A DNA stretch of 64,000 nucleotides from Caulobacter sp. GTDB lineage: Bacteria; Pseudomonadota; Alphaproteobacteria; Caulobacterales; Caulobacteraceae. Under the pieces are notes generated by a model, which was not told the origin of the DNA, did not search any database, and saw nothing but the letters and a program-made list of their open reading frames with translations. Position 1 is the first letter of the stretch. Each line of letters begins with the position of its first letter. The DNA lies in NCBI GenBank assembly GCA_021741355.1, contig JAIOXZ010000019.1:1-64000 (forward strand), given 5' to 3'. This document shows, one piece after another, positions 19,344-29,178 of the stretch. The position numbers and the translations under genes are program-made.

Positions 19344-20048
19344 TCAGGCCGCGCCGGCGCGGCGACGGACGGGCGCCGGGGCATCGTTCATGGCGCGGAC
19401 CAGGTCTTCCGCCTTCGGGCAGCCGACGTCGGACGGTCCGAAGGTGACGGCGGTCTCGGCCCACAGCCGGTCGAGCGTCTCGAAGTCGCCGGGATCGTCG
19501 TCCGGCTCCTGCATCAGCGAGGCGAGCGCCTCGGCATCGGCCTCAGCGCCGGCAAGGGCGGTCAGGGCGCCGAATACGGCCCGGTATGGGCTCTGGCGCT
19601 TGTGCAGCCGTTGCCCCATGGCGGCCAGGACATGGGCGGCCTCGCCCAGCAGCGAGGCTGCCTCGGCCTCGGGCAGCAGGGAGAGGAACTCGAGGAACAC
19701 CGGCAGGTTGTCGGGCAGCTCGTTGGCCGACAGTTCGACACCCTTGCTGCGATAGAGCTCCAGCAGGGCGACCATGGCCTGACCGCGGTCGCGGCTCTCG
19801 CCGTGCACGTGCTCGTAGAGGTTCAGCGACAGCGAGCGGGTGCGGTCAAACTGCCAGACATAGCGTTCCTGCAGCTCGAACAGATCGCCGTTCGCCAGCT
19901 CGTCGGCCAACCGGCCGAGAGAGCGGCGAACCTGCAGGGGGACCATACCCTCTTCCTCGACCGCCTGAATGGCGGCCTCGGCGAGTTCCTGCGTGTCGGC
20001 TGTCGGATAGGCCAGCAGCACCGCCAGGGCCTTGTAGGTAAGGGCCAT
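19344..20048 (-). CDS. narJ: Nitrate reductase molybdenum cofactor assembly chaperone
   Basis: KALAVLLAYPTADTQELAEAA...LNLYEHVHGESRDRGQAMVALLELY, gene order. Confidence 0.95.
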   Translation of the reverse strand: MALTYKALAVLLAYPTADTQELAEAAIQAVEEEGMVPLQVRRSLGRLADELANGDLFELQERYVWQFDRTRSLSLNLYEHVHGESRDRGQAMVALLELYRSKGVELSANELPDNLPVFLEFLSLLPEAEAASLLGEAAHVLAAMGQRLHKRQSPYRAVFGALTALAGAEADAEALASLMQEPDDDPGDFETLDRLWAETAVTFGPSDVGCPKAEDLVRAMNDAPAPVRRRAGAA

Positions 20049-20049
20049 C

Positions 20050-21573
20050 TCAGACCTCCATGACGGGCTTGGCGCGCGAACGCGGATCGGAACCGAACAG
20101 GCCCACCTCGGTGCGGCCGCCGGAGCAGCCGTTGCCGAAGGAGAAGCCGCAGTCGCCGCGGAGCTCGTAGGCGTCCTCGGCGGTCTCGCGGTGGGTGGTG
20201 GGGATGACGAACCGGTCCTCGTAGTTGGCGATGGCCATGTACCGGTACATCTCCTCGATCTGGGCGGCGGTCAGGCCGACCCGCGCCGCCAAGGCGTGGT
20301 CTGTGACCCCCTCGACCGTGCGGGCGCGCATGAAGCCGCGCATGGCCATCATCCGTTCCAGCGCGGTGACCACCGGCGGCTCGTTGCCGGCGGTGAGCAG
20401 GTTGGCGAGGTAGCGGACCGGAATGCGCAGGCTGGCGACGTCCGGCATCTGGCCGTCGTTCTCCAGCGCGCCGGAGGCGGCTGCCGACTGGATCGGCGAC
20501 AGCGGCGGCACGTACCAGACCATCGGCAGGGTCCGGTATTCGGGGTGCAGCGGGAAGGCGACCTTCCACTCGATGGCCATCTTGTAGACCGGGCTGCGAC
20601 GGGCGCCTTCGAGCCAGGCCTCCGGCACGCCGTCGAGACGCGCCTGGGCGATCACCGCCGGGTCGTTCGGGTCGAGGAAGACGTCGAGCTGGGCCTGGTA
20701 GAGGTCCTTCTCGTCCGGCGTCGAGGCGGCCGCCTCGATCGCGTCGGCGTCATACAGCAGGACGCCGAGATAGCGGATGCGGCCGACGCAGGTTTCCGAA
20801 CAGACCGTCGGCTGACCCACCTCGATGCGCGGGAAGCAGAAGGTGCACTTCTCCGATTTCCCGGAGTCCCAGTTGTAGTAGATTTTCTTGTAGGGGCAGG
20901 CCGAGACGCACATGCGCCAGCCGCGGCACTTGTCCTGGTCGATCAGGACGATGCCGTCCTCCTCGCGCTTGTAGATCGCGCCCGAGGGACAGGCCGCCAC
21001 GCAGGTGGGGTTGAGGCAATGCTCGCAGAGCCTCGGCAGGTACATCATGAAGGTCTGTTCGAACTGGCCGTAGATCTCCTTCTCGATGCCCTCGAAGTTG
21101 GAGTCCTCGGACCGCTTGGCGAACTCGCCGCCCAGGATTTCCTCCCAGTTCGGCCCCCACTCGATCTTCTCCATCCGCTGGCCGGTGATCTTCGAGCGCG
21201 GCCGGGCAGTCGGAAAATGCTTCATCTCCGGCGCGGTCTGCAGGTGGCCGTAGTCGAAGTCGAAGGGCTCGTAGTAGTCGTCGATCTCGGGCAGGTCCGG
21301 GTTGGCGAAGATCTTCGACAGGATCCGCCACTTGGCGCCCATGCGCGGTTCGATCTTGCCGTTGGCCTTGCGCCGCCAGCCGCCGTTCCACTTCTTCTGG
21401 TTCTCCCAGTCCTTGGGATAGCCGATGCCGGGCTTGGTCTCGACGTTGTTGAACCAGGCGTATTCAACGCCCTGGCGGTTGGTCCAGACGTTCTTGCAGG
21501 TGACCGAACATGTGTGACAGCCGATGCACTTGTCGAGATTCAGCACCATGCCGATCTGCGCGCGGATTTTCAT
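20050..21573 (-). CDS. narH: Nitrate reductase subunit beta
   Basis: MKIRAQIGMVLNLDKCIGCHTCSVTCKNVWTNRQGVEYAWFNNVETKPGIGYPKDWE and further Fe-S cysteine clusters. Confidence 0.98.
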   Translation of the reverse strand: MKIRAQIGMVLNLDKCIGCHTCSVTCKNVWTNRQGVEYAWFNNVETKPGIGYPKDWENQKKWNGGWRRKANGKIEPRMGAKWRILSKIFANPDLPEIDDYYEPFDFDYGHLQTAPEMKHFPTARPRSKITGQRMEKIEWGPNWEEILGGEFAKRSEDSNFEGIEKEIYGQFEQTFMMYLPRLCEHCLNPTCVAACPSGAIYKREEDGIVLIDQDKCRGWRMCVSACPYKKIYYNWDSGKSEKCTFCFPRIEVGQPTVCSETCVGRIRYLGVLLYDADAIEAAASTPDEKDLYQAQLDVFLDPNDPAVIAQARLDGVPEAWLEGARRSPVYKMAIEWKVAFPLHPEYRTLPMVWYVPPLSPIQSAAASGALENDGQMPDVASLRIPVRYLANLLTAGNEPPVVTALERMMAMRGFMRARTVEGVTDHALAARVGLTAAQIEEMYRYMAIANYEDRFVIPTTHRETAEDAYELRGDCGFSFGNGCSGGRTEVGLFGSDPRSRAKPVMEV

Positions 21574-24500
21574 TGGCCGAACTCCCGGGATTCGAGCGGC
21601 TCTTCGAGCCAGTCGACCTTGTTCATCTTGCGAAGGACGATGAACTCGTCCCGGTTGGAGCCCACGGTGCCGTAGTAGTTGAAGCCGTAGGCCAGCTGGG
21701 CGTAGCCGCCGATCATGTGGGTCGGCTTCAGCACCGTGCGAGTGACGGAGTTGTGGATGCCGCCGCGCCGCCCGGTGATCTCCGAGCCCGGCGTGTTCAC
21801 GATCTTTTCCTGCGCGTGATACATGAAGGTCGTGCCTTCACGGATGCGCTGGGAAACCACGGCGCGCGCAGTCAGCGCCCCGTTGGCGTTGAAGACCTCG
21901 ATCCAGTCGTTGTCGACAATCCCGGCCTCGCGGGCGTCCGTCTCCGAGATCCAGACCACCGGCCCGCCGCGATTGAGCGTCAGCATCAGCAGGTTGTCGG
22001 AATAGGTGGAGTGGATGCCCCACTTCTGGTGCGGGGTGATGAAGTTGAGCACGATCTCGGTCTCGCCGTTGGGCTTGAGGCCCTTCACGTGCGTGGTCTT
22101 GAGGTCGATCGGCGGCTTGTAGACGCACAGGGCCTCGCCGAAGGCCCGCATCCAGAGATGGTCCTGATAGAGCTGCTGGCGGCCCGTGAGCGTCCGCCAG
22201 GGGATCAGCTCGTGCACATTGGTGTAGCCGGCGGTGTAGCAGACCTTCTCGCTCTCGATGCCCGACCAGGTCGGTGAGGAGATGATCTTGCGCGGCTGGG
22301 CGAGCAGATCGCGGAAGCGGATCTTCTCGTCCTCCTTGGGGATCGCCAGGTGGGCGTGCTCGCGGCCGGTCTGTTTCTCCAGCGCGTGCCAGGCCTTGAC
22401 CGCCACCTCGCCGTTGGTCTCCGGCGCGAGCATCAGGATGGTCTCGCAAGCGTCGATATCGGTGTTGATGCTGGGCATGCCCAGGGTGAGGCCGGCCTCC
22501 AGCACCGCGCCGTTCAGGTCGCGCAGGGCGTCGACCTCGTGGCCGGTCTTCCAGGCCAGGCCCTTGCCGCCGTTGCCGGCCTTGTCGAGCAACGGGCCGA
22601 GCGCGGTGAACTGCCTGTAGAGGTTGGGGTAGTCCCGCTCGACGATGGTGATCTGCGGCATGGTCTTGCCGGGGATCGCCTCGCATTCGCCGAGGTACCA
22701 GTCCTTGACCTCAAAGGGCTGGGCCATCTCGCCGGGGCTGTCGTGCTGGATCGGGGTGAGAACGACGTCCTTCTCGACCCCCAGCACCTCCGGGGCGACC
22801 TGCGAGAACTTCTTGGCGATCGCCTTGAAGATCTCCCAGTCCGACTTCGACTCCCAGGCCGGATCCACGGCCGCTGACAGCGGATGGATGAAGGGGTGCA
22901 TGTCGGAGGTGTTGAGGTCGTTCTTCTCGTACCAGGTGGCCGTCGGCAGAACGATGTCGGAGTAGACCGAGGTGGTCGACATGCGGAAGTCGAGGGTCAC
23001 CAGCAGGTCGAGTTTCCCTTCCGGGGCCTCGTCATGCCAGACGACATCGACGGGTTTGACCTTGCCGGACTCGCCCAGGTCCTTGCCCTGCACGCCGTGC
23101 GAGGCGCCGAGCAGGTGCTTGAGGAAATACTCGTGGCCCTTGCCCGACGAGCCGAGCAGGTTCGAGCGCCAGATGAACATGTTGCGCGGCCAGTTGGCCG
23201 GATCGTCAGGGTCCATGCAGGACAGTTCGACGGAGCGGTCCTTCAGGCCTGACAGGGTGTAGTCCCGCGCATCGACTCCGGCCGCCGCCGCGGCCTTGGC
23301 CACATCCAGAGGGTTGGCCTTCAAGGCCGGCGTCGAGGGCAGCCAGCCCATCCGCTCGGCGCGGACGTTGAAGTCGATCATCGAGGCCTTCCACGGCCCT
23401 TCCGGCGCCGTGGGCGACAACAGTTCGTCGATGCCGACGGTCTCGTAGCGCCACTGGTCGGAGTGGGCGTAGAAGAACGAGGTCGAGTTCTGCTGCCGGG
23501 GCGGCCGGATCCAGTCGGTGGCGAAGGCCAGCGGGGCCCAGCCGGTCTGCGGCCGCAGCTTTTCCTGGCCGACGTAGTGGGCCCAGCCGCCGCCGGACTG
23601 ACCCACGCATCCGCACATCACCAGCATGTTGATGACGCCGCGGTAGTTCATATCCATGTGGAACCAGTGGTTCATCGCCGCGCCGATGATCACCATCGAC
23701 TTGCCGTTGGTCTTCTCGGCGTTGGTGGCGAAACCCCTGGCCACGGCGATGATCTGTTCGCGCGGGACGGTGGTGATGGCTTCCGCCCAGGCCGGGGAAT
23801 AGGGCTGCAGGTCGTCGTAGGAGGTCGGCATGCAGTCGCCGCCGAAGCCCTGGTCGACGCCGTAGTTGGCCAGGAACAGGTCGTAGACGCAGGCGACCAG
23901 CGCCTCGCCGTCCTTCAGCATGACGCGGCGGACCGGCACATTGCGGGTCAGGACGCTGGGGTGATCGGTCGAGGCGAAGCCGTTGGTCGCGGTGTTGGCG
24001 AAGTAGGGGAAACGCACCCCGGCGACTTCGTCGTGCGCGTCCTTGAGGCCCAGCTTCAGCGTGGTCTCGCGGTCCGCGGCGTCGCGCTCCTCGAGGTTCC
24101 AGCGGCCGTCCTCGCCCCAGCGGAATCCGATCGAGCCGTTCGGAACGACGATCTCGCCGGTGGCCTCGTCGATGGCGACCGTCTTCCAGTCGGGATTGTT
24201 GGCCTGCTCCAGGTCGCCGACGAAGTCGGAGGCGCGCAGCAGGCGCTCCGGGACGAACCCGCCGTCCTGCGGGACCAGCCGCACCAGCATCGGCAGGTCG
24301 CTGTACTTGCGCAGATAGTCGCGGAAGTACGGCACCTGCTTGTCGAGGTGATACTCCTTGAGGATCACGTGACCGAAGGCCATGGCCAGGGCCGCGTCGG
24401 TCCCCTGTTTCACCGGCAGCCACAGGTCGGAGAACTTCGAGGCCTCCGAATAGTCCGGGCAGATGACCACCGACTTGGCGCCGCGATAGCGGGCCTCGGT

Positions 24501-25301
24501 GTAGAAGTGGGCGTCCGGCGTGCGGGTCTGCGGGACGTTCGAGCCCCACAGCAGCATGAAGCTGGAATTGTACCAGTCGGCGCTCTCGGCGACGTCGGTC
24601 TGTTCGCCCCAGGTCTGGGGCGAGGCCGGCGGCAGGTCGCAGTACCAGTCATAGAATGAGCCGCAGGCTCCGCCGAGCAGCTGCAGATACCGCGCGCCGG
24701 CGGCGTAGGAGACCATCGACATGGCCGGGATTGGCGAGAAGCCGAATACCCGGTCAGGGCCCCAGCGTTTCACGGTATGAGCATTGGCCGCGGCGATGAT
24801 CTCGGTGACCTCGTCCCAGTCAGCCCGCACGAAGCCGCCGGAGCCGCGCATGCTGGTGTAGGACTTGCGCGCGGCCGGATCGTCCTGGATCGAGGCCCAG
24901 GCCGCCACCGGCGCCAGCGTCTCGCGCGCCTTGCGCCACAGCCGCACCAGGCGGGAGCGGACCAGCGGATACTTCACCCGGTTGGCCGAGTAGAGGTACC
25001 AGCTGTAGCTGGCGCCGCGGGCGCAGCCGCGCGGCTCATGGTTGGGCAGTTCAGGCCGGGTGCGCGGATAGTCGGTCTGCTGGGTCTCCCAGGTGACGAT
25101 CCCGCCCTTGACGTAGATCTTCCAGGAGCAGGAGCCCGTGCAGTTCACGCCATGGGTCGAGCGGACGATCTTGTCGTGCCGCCAGCGGGACCGGTAGGCC
25201 TCCTCCCAGGTGCGGTCGTCGTCGTTCATCACCCCGTGGCCGTCGGAGAACAGCTCGGTCTTGCGCGTGAAGAACGCGAGGCGGTCGAGGGTATGGCTCA
25301 T
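21570..25301 (-). CDS. narG: Nitrate reductase subunit alpha
   Basis: 1243 aa; HGVNCTGSCSWKIYVKGGIVTWETQQTDYPRTRPELPNHEPRGCARGASYSWYLYSANRVKYPLVRSRL. Confidence 0.98.
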   Translation of the reverse strand: MSHTLDRLAFFTRKTELFSDGHGVMNDDDRTWEEAYRSRWRHDKIVRSTHGVNCTGSCSWKIYVKGGIVTWETQQTDYPRTRPELPNHEPRGCARGASYSWYLYSANRVKYPLVRSRLVRLWRKARETLAPVAAWASIQDDPAARKSYTSMRGSGGFVRADWDEVTEIIAAANAHTVKRWGPDRVFGFSPIPAMSMVSYAAGARYLQLLGGACGSFYDWYCDLPPASPQTWGEQTDVAESADWYNSSFMLLWGSNVPQTRTPDAHFYTEARYRGAKSVVICPDYSEASKFSDLWLPVKQGTDAALAMAFGHVILKEYHLDKQVPYFRDYLRKYSDLPMLVRLVPQDGGFVPERLLRASDFVGDLEQANNPDWKTVAIDEATGEIVVPNGSIGFRWGEDGRWNLEERDAADRETTLKLGLKDAHDEVAGVRFPYFANTATNGFASTDHPSVLTRNVPVRRVMLKDGEALVACVYDLFLANYGVDQGFGGDCMPTSYDDLQPYSPAWAEAITTVPREQIIAVARGFATNAEKTNGKSMVIIGAAMNHWFHMDMNYRGVINMLVMCGCVGQSGGGWAHYVGQEKLRPQTGWAPLAFATDWIRPPRQQNSTSFFYAHSDQWRYETVGIDELLSPTAPEGPWKASMIDFNVRAERMGWLPSTPALKANPLDVAKAAAAAGVDARDYTLSGLKDRSVELSCMDPDDPANWPRNMFIWRSNLLGSSGKGHEYFLKHLLGASHGVQGKDLGESGKVKPVDVVWHDEAPEGKLDLLVTLDFRMSTTSVYSDIVLPTATWYEKNDLNTSDMHPFIHPLSAAVDPAWESKSDWEIFKAIAKKFSQVAPEVLGVEKDVVLTPIQHDSPGEMAQPFEVKDWYLGECEAIPGKTMPQITIVERDYPNLYRQFTALGPLLDKAGNGGKGLAWKTGHEVDALRDLNGAVLEAGLTLGMPSINTDIDACETILMLAPETNGEVAVKAWHALEKQTGREHAHLAIPKEDEKIRFRDLLAQPRKIISSPTWSGIESEKVCYTAGYTNVHELIPWRTLTGRQQLYQDHLWMRAFGEALCVYKPPIDLKTTHVKGLKPNGETEIVLNFITPHQKWGIHSTYSDNLLMLTLNRGGPVVWISETDAREAGIVDNDWIEVFNANGALTARAVVSQRIREGTTFMYHAQEKIVNTPGSEITGRRGGIHNSVTRTVLKPTHMIGGYAQLAYGFNYYGTVGSNRDEFIVLRKMNKVDWLEEPLESREFGQ

Positions 25302-26722
25302 GCCGCGAGCTCCGGAACAGGGGTCAGCGTGGGAGTGTTCAGCAGCGACCGGCGGCGGGCGTAGAAGACCCAGTTCACCACCACGCAGCTAAGGTAGAAG
25401 GCGAGGAAGATCAGCAGCGCCGTCTCCGGCCCGCCGGTGGCCTTGAGCGAGTCGCCGAAGGCCTTGGGGATGAAGAAGCCGCCGTAGGCGCCGATGGCGG
25501 AGCTGAAGCCGACGATGGCCGCCGCCTCCATGTCCGAGGCCTTCAGGCGGGTGATCAGGTCGGCGCCCGGCATCAGCCTGGGCATGTCCGCGCGGACGAT
25601 CGCGGGGATCATCTGGAACGTCGAGGCGTTGCCCACGCCGGTCCAGAAGAACAGCCACAGGAAGCTGCCGAAGAACAGCGGGAAGGACGGAGCAGCGCCC
25701 GTGGCGCCGACGCTGTAGAGGACGCCCAGGACGCCGACCGAGAGCGCCAGGAACACCCAGTGGGTGACGTGTTGGCCGCCCCACTTGTCCGACACCCAGC
25801 CGGTCAGCGCCCGGGACAGGGCGCCGACCAGCGGGCCGAGGAAGGCGATCTTCAGCACCATGACGGCCGGGAACAGCGTCTTGGCCAGCAGCGGGAAGGC
25901 CGCCGAAAAGCCGATGAACGAGCCGAAAGTGCCGACGTAGAGGTAGCACATGATCCAGTTGTGCTTGCGCTGGAACACCACAGCCTGGGTCGCGAAGGAC
26001 GCCTTGGCCGAGCTGATGTCGTTCATGCCGATCCACGCGGCGGCGGCGGCGGCGAGGATGAACGGAACCCAGACGAAGCCCGCGTTCTGCAGCCAGATCT
26101 GACTCTCGACACCCTTCTCGACGGCGATCTGCGGCGCGCCGATCACCGGGGCGAAGGCCCCCAGGGTGATGACCACAGGGACCAGGAACTGCATCATGCT
26201 GACGCCGAGATTGCCGAAGCCGGCGTTGAGGGCCAGGGCGTTGCCCTTCTCGGCCTTGGGGAAGAAGAACGAGATGTTCGACATCGAGGAGGCGAAGTTG
26301 CCGCCGCCGAAGCCGCACAGCAGGGCGAGCGCGACGAACGCGATGTAGGGCGTGTCGGGGTTCTGCACGGCCAGGCCGATGCCGATCGACGGGACCAGCA
26401 AGGACAGGGTCGACAGGACGGTCCACATCCGCCCGCCGAAGACCGGGACGATGAAGCTGTAGAAGATCCGCAAGGTCGCGCCCGACAGGGCCGGCAGCGC
26501 CGCCAGCCAGAAGAGTTCGTCGGTGGTGAAGGCGAAGCCGATCAGCTTCAGCTTGGCCACGACCATCGACCAGACCATCCAGACCGAAAAGGCCAGCAGC
26601 AGGTTGGGGACAGAAATCCACAGGTTGCGTGTCGCGATGGCCTTGCCGGTGGAGGCCCAGAACGCCGGGTCCTCCGGCCGCCAGTCGGTCAGCACATGTC
26701 TGGGGGTCGGGGCGGAAGCCAT
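25298..26722 (-). CDS. narK: Nitrate/nitrite MFS transporter (NarK family, copy 2)
   Basis: MFS fold; FWLAALPALSGATLRIFYSFIVPVFGGRMWTVLSTL; GFGGGNFASSMSNISFFFPKAEKGNALALNAGFGNLGVS. Confidence 0.92.
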   Translation of the reverse strand: MASAPTPRHVLTDWRPEDPAFWASTGKAIATRNLWISVPNLLLAFSVWMVWSMVVAKLKLIGFAFTTDELFWLAALPALSGATLRIFYSFIVPVFGGRMWTVLSTLSLLVPSIGIGLAVQNPDTPYIAFVALALLCGFGGGNFASSMSNISFFFPKAEKGNALALNAGFGNLGVSMMQFLVPVVITLGAFAPVIGAPQIAVEKGVESQIWLQNAGFVWVPFILAAAAAAWIGMNDISSAKASFATQAVVFQRKHNWIMCYLYVGTFGSFIGFSAAFPLLAKTLFPAVMVLKIAFLGPLVGALSRALTGWVSDKWGGQHVTHWVFLALSVGVLGVLYSVGATGAAPSFPLFFGSFLWLFFWTGVGNASTFQMIPAIVRADMPRLMPGADLITRLKASDMEAAAIVGFSSAIGAYGGFFIPKAFGDSLKATGGPETALLIFLAFYLSCVVVNWVFYARRRSLLNTPTLTPVPELAA

Positions 26723-26739
26723 CGGGCGCTCCTTGAGGG

Positions 26740-28101
26740 TCAGCCGGCCGCCGCGACCGGCGCCGGGGCGACGGGTGCGGGACCGCTGGAGGGACTGGGG
26801 TGCAGGCCGGACATCTCCGGCAGTTCAGGCAGGTGAGACAGCTCGGGCGTCCGCGCCCGCTCCATCCGCCGGATGGCGAAGTGCATCCAGGTCAAGGCCG
26901 AGGTGACCAGCACGAACAGCAGCATGAAGCAGCTGGTCCAGACGCCGGTAAAGTCATTGAGCAGGCCGAAGGCGATCGGCAGAACGAACCCGCCGAGCCC
27001 GCCGACCAGTCCGACCAGGCCGCCGACCGAACCGATGTTGGCCGGGTAGTAGACCGGGATGTGCTTGTACACCGCCGCCTTGCCCAGGCTCATGGCGAAG
27101 CCGAGGCAGAACAGCAGGACCATGAAGGCGGGGAGGCCCGTGGCCAGGTGGAAGCTGATCGGGCCGTTGATGCCGGCGACGATGTAGCTGGTCGGCGGGT
27201 ACGACAGCAGGAAGGTGCAGACCGCGCTGACGCTGAAGGTGATGTACATTACCCGGCGGGCGCCGATCTTGTCCGACAGCCAGCCGCCGAAGACGCGGAA
27301 CAGCGAGCCGGGGATCGAGTAGGCGGCGGCCACCATGCCGGCGACCTTGATGTTCAGGCCGTAGACCCCGACCAGATAGTGCGGCAGCCACAGGGCCAGG
27401 GCGACGAAGGCCCCGAAGACGAAGAAGTAGTAGAGCGAAAAGCGCCAGACCTGCAGCTTCATCAGCGGCGTGAACTGCATCGCCGTGCTCTCGGCCTTGG
27501 CGCCGGTGCGCCGCCGCTCGACAAGCGCGGGATCGTCGCGGGTGAGCAGGAAGAAGGCCACCGCGATCACGGCGAGCGCGACGGCCCAGATCTGGGCCAC
27601 GGACTGCCAGCCGAACGCGATCATCACGAACGGGGCGGCGAACTTGGTCACCGCCGCGCCGACGTTGCCGGCGCCAAAGATGCCCAGAGCGGTGCCCTGC
27701 TTCTCTTTGGGGAAGAACTTGGAGACGTAGGCGATGCCCACGGCGAACGAACCGCCGGCCATCCCGACCCCGAGGGCCGCGATGAGGAACTGGGGATAGG
27801 TCTCGGCGTACGACAGCAGGAAGGTCGCGAGCGCCGCTGAGAGCATAACCATCAGATTGACGGCCCGGCCGCCGTATTGGTCGGCCCATACGCCGAGAAG
27901 AACCCGCACCAGAGAGCCAGTCAGGATCGGCGTGCCCGCCAGCAGGCCGAATTGGGCTTCGCTGAGCCCCAGGTCCTGCTTTATCTGGACGCCGATGATC
28001 GAGAAGATCGTCCACACCGCGAAACAGGCGGTGAAAGCGAAGGTGCTCATCCAGAGCGCCGAACCGGCGCCGTCTGCGGCTTTGGGCGAATCCCCGACCA
28101 T
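26740..28101 (-). CDS. narK: Nitrate/nitrite MFS transporter (NarK family, copy 1)
   Basis: FGLLAGTPILTGSLVRVLLGVWADQYGGRAVNLMVM...GMAGGSFAVGIAYVSKFFPKEKQGTALGIFGAGNVGAAVTKF. Confidence 0.92.
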   Translation of the reverse strand: MVGDSPKAADGAGSALWMSTFAFTACFAVWTIFSIIGVQIKQDLGLSEAQFGLLAGTPILTGSLVRVLLGVWADQYGGRAVNLMVMLSAALATFLLSYAETYPQFLIAALGVGMAGGSFAVGIAYVSKFFPKEKQGTALGIFGAGNVGAAVTKFAAPFVMIAFGWQSVAQIWAVALAVIAVAFFLLTRDDPALVERRRTGAKAESTAMQFTPLMKLQVWRFSLYYFFVFGAFVALALWLPHYLVGVYGLNIKVAGMVAAAYSIPGSLFRVFGGWLSDKIGARRVMYITFSVSAVCTFLLSYPPTSYIVAGINGPISFHLATGLPAFMVLLFCLGFAMSLGKAAVYKHIPVYYPANIGSVGGLVGLVGGLGGFVLPIAFGLLNDFTGVWTSCFMLLFVLVTSALTWMHFAIRRMERARTPELSHLPELPEMSGLHPSPSSGPAPVAPAPVAAAG

Positions 28102-28178
28102 CTGCGAAACCGATCTTCCGCGCCGGCGACGATCGCCAGCTGTCGGCGTGTTTTTGATGCAGCGCCCACACGAAACAA

Positions 28179-28192
28179 TTGATCAAAGTCAA
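28179..28192. promoter_or_regulatory. FNR/Dnr-type box TTGATCAAAGTCAA
   Basis: TTGAT-N4-GTCAA, centre about 84 bp upstream of the narK start. Confidence 0.75.
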
Positions 28193-28292
28193 AGTAAGTC
28201 AGCTTGTGTGGATCTTCGGAAAGTAATTACGCAAATGATCTATAAGTATTGATATGCTTATCGAGTCCGATTGACTTGTATTTCATGTCTGG

Positions 28293-28306
28293 TTGATTTT
28301 CATCAA
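28293..28306. promoter_or_regulatory. FNR/Dnr-type box TTGATTTTCATCAA (perfect dyad)
   Basis: Perfect TTGAT-N4-ATCAA in the narK/regulator divergent spacer. Confidence 0.75.
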
Positions 28307-28331
28307 GCGCTTTCCCGGCAGCAGAATCGAG

Positions 28332-28345
28332 TTGATCCACATCAA
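28332..28345. promoter_or_regulatory. FNR/Dnr-type box TTGATCCACATCAA (perfect dyad)
   Basis: Perfect TTGAT-N4-ATCAA, centre about 57 bp upstream of the regulator ATG. Confidence 0.75.
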
Positions 28346-28395
28346 GGCGTTGAGGGGTGGGAGTCGCTGAACTCAACCCACAGGATTTGGGGGAA

Positions 28396-29178
28396 ATGGG
28401 CATGCCCATGCGCAGCGCCGATGTTGAACGTGTCCGGGCCCTTCCCCTGTTCAAGGGGGCCCAGCCGCGCACCTTTGACGGCCTGATCGCGGGCGCCTTC
28501 CTGCAGAAGTTTCCGGCAGGAACGACGCTATTGATGGAGGGCGACCCGGTCGACTTCCTCTATGTGCTGATCGAAGGGCTCGCCGAGTTGCAGGGGACCT
28601 GGAACGACAAGGAAACGACCTTGGCCGTCCTGCGTCCCGTGTCCACCTTCATCCTTGCCGCGGTCGTGCTGGACGCTGACGCCTTGATGACCGCCCGGAC
28701 GATCGAGCGCTCCGACATCCTGATGATCTCGGGCGAGGCCGTGCGGCGCGCCATGAAGGAAGACGCGGGCTTCGCGGTCGCCGTCGCCGAGGAACTGTCG
28801 GGCTGCTATCGCGGCCTCGTTCGCACGGTGAAGAACCAGAAACTCCGCGGCGCGTCCGAACGGCTGGCCAACTATCTGCTTGCCGAGCAGGTCAGCCAGG
28901 GCGGCGGTCCCACCCTGACCCTTCCTCATGAAAAGCGGGTGCTTGCGTCGCTCCTGGGCATGACGCCGGAAAACCTCTCGCGAGCCTTCGCCAATCTCGC
29001 GGACTACGGCGTCTCGGTGAACGGACCGGATGTGTCGATCCACCGCCCCGTTGTGCTCGACCGGCTCGCCAAGCCCGATCGCCTGATCGACAGCCATCTG
29101 CAGCCCTCAGCGGCCCGCGTCGGCATGGCGGCCCGGGAGTGCGGCGCGAGCGACAGAACCGTCGGCGCTCTGAACTGA
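28396..29178 (+). CDS. Crp/Fnr family transcriptional regulator without FNR-type N-terminal Cys cluster
   Basis: cNMP-binding-like domain (FPAGTTLLMEGDPVDFLYVLIEGLAEL) and HTH (KRVLASLLGMTPENLSRAFANLADYGV); RBS GGGGGA before ATG 28396. Confidence 0.9.
   Translation: MGMPMRSADVERVRALPLFKGAQPRTFDGLIAGAFLQKFPAGTTLLMEGDPVDFLYVLIEGLAELQGTWNDKETTLAVLRPVSTFILAAVVLDADALMTARTIERSDILMISGEAVRRAMKEDAGFAVAVAEELSGCYRGLVRTVKNQKLRGASERLANYLLAEQVSQGGGPTLTLPHEKRVLASLLGMTPENLSRAFANLADYGVSVNGPDVSIHRPVVLDRLAKPDRLIDSHLQPSAARVGMAARECGASDRTVGALN

Noticed and set aside
23463-24659. 398-aa plus-strand ORF
   Set aside because: Antisense to narG.
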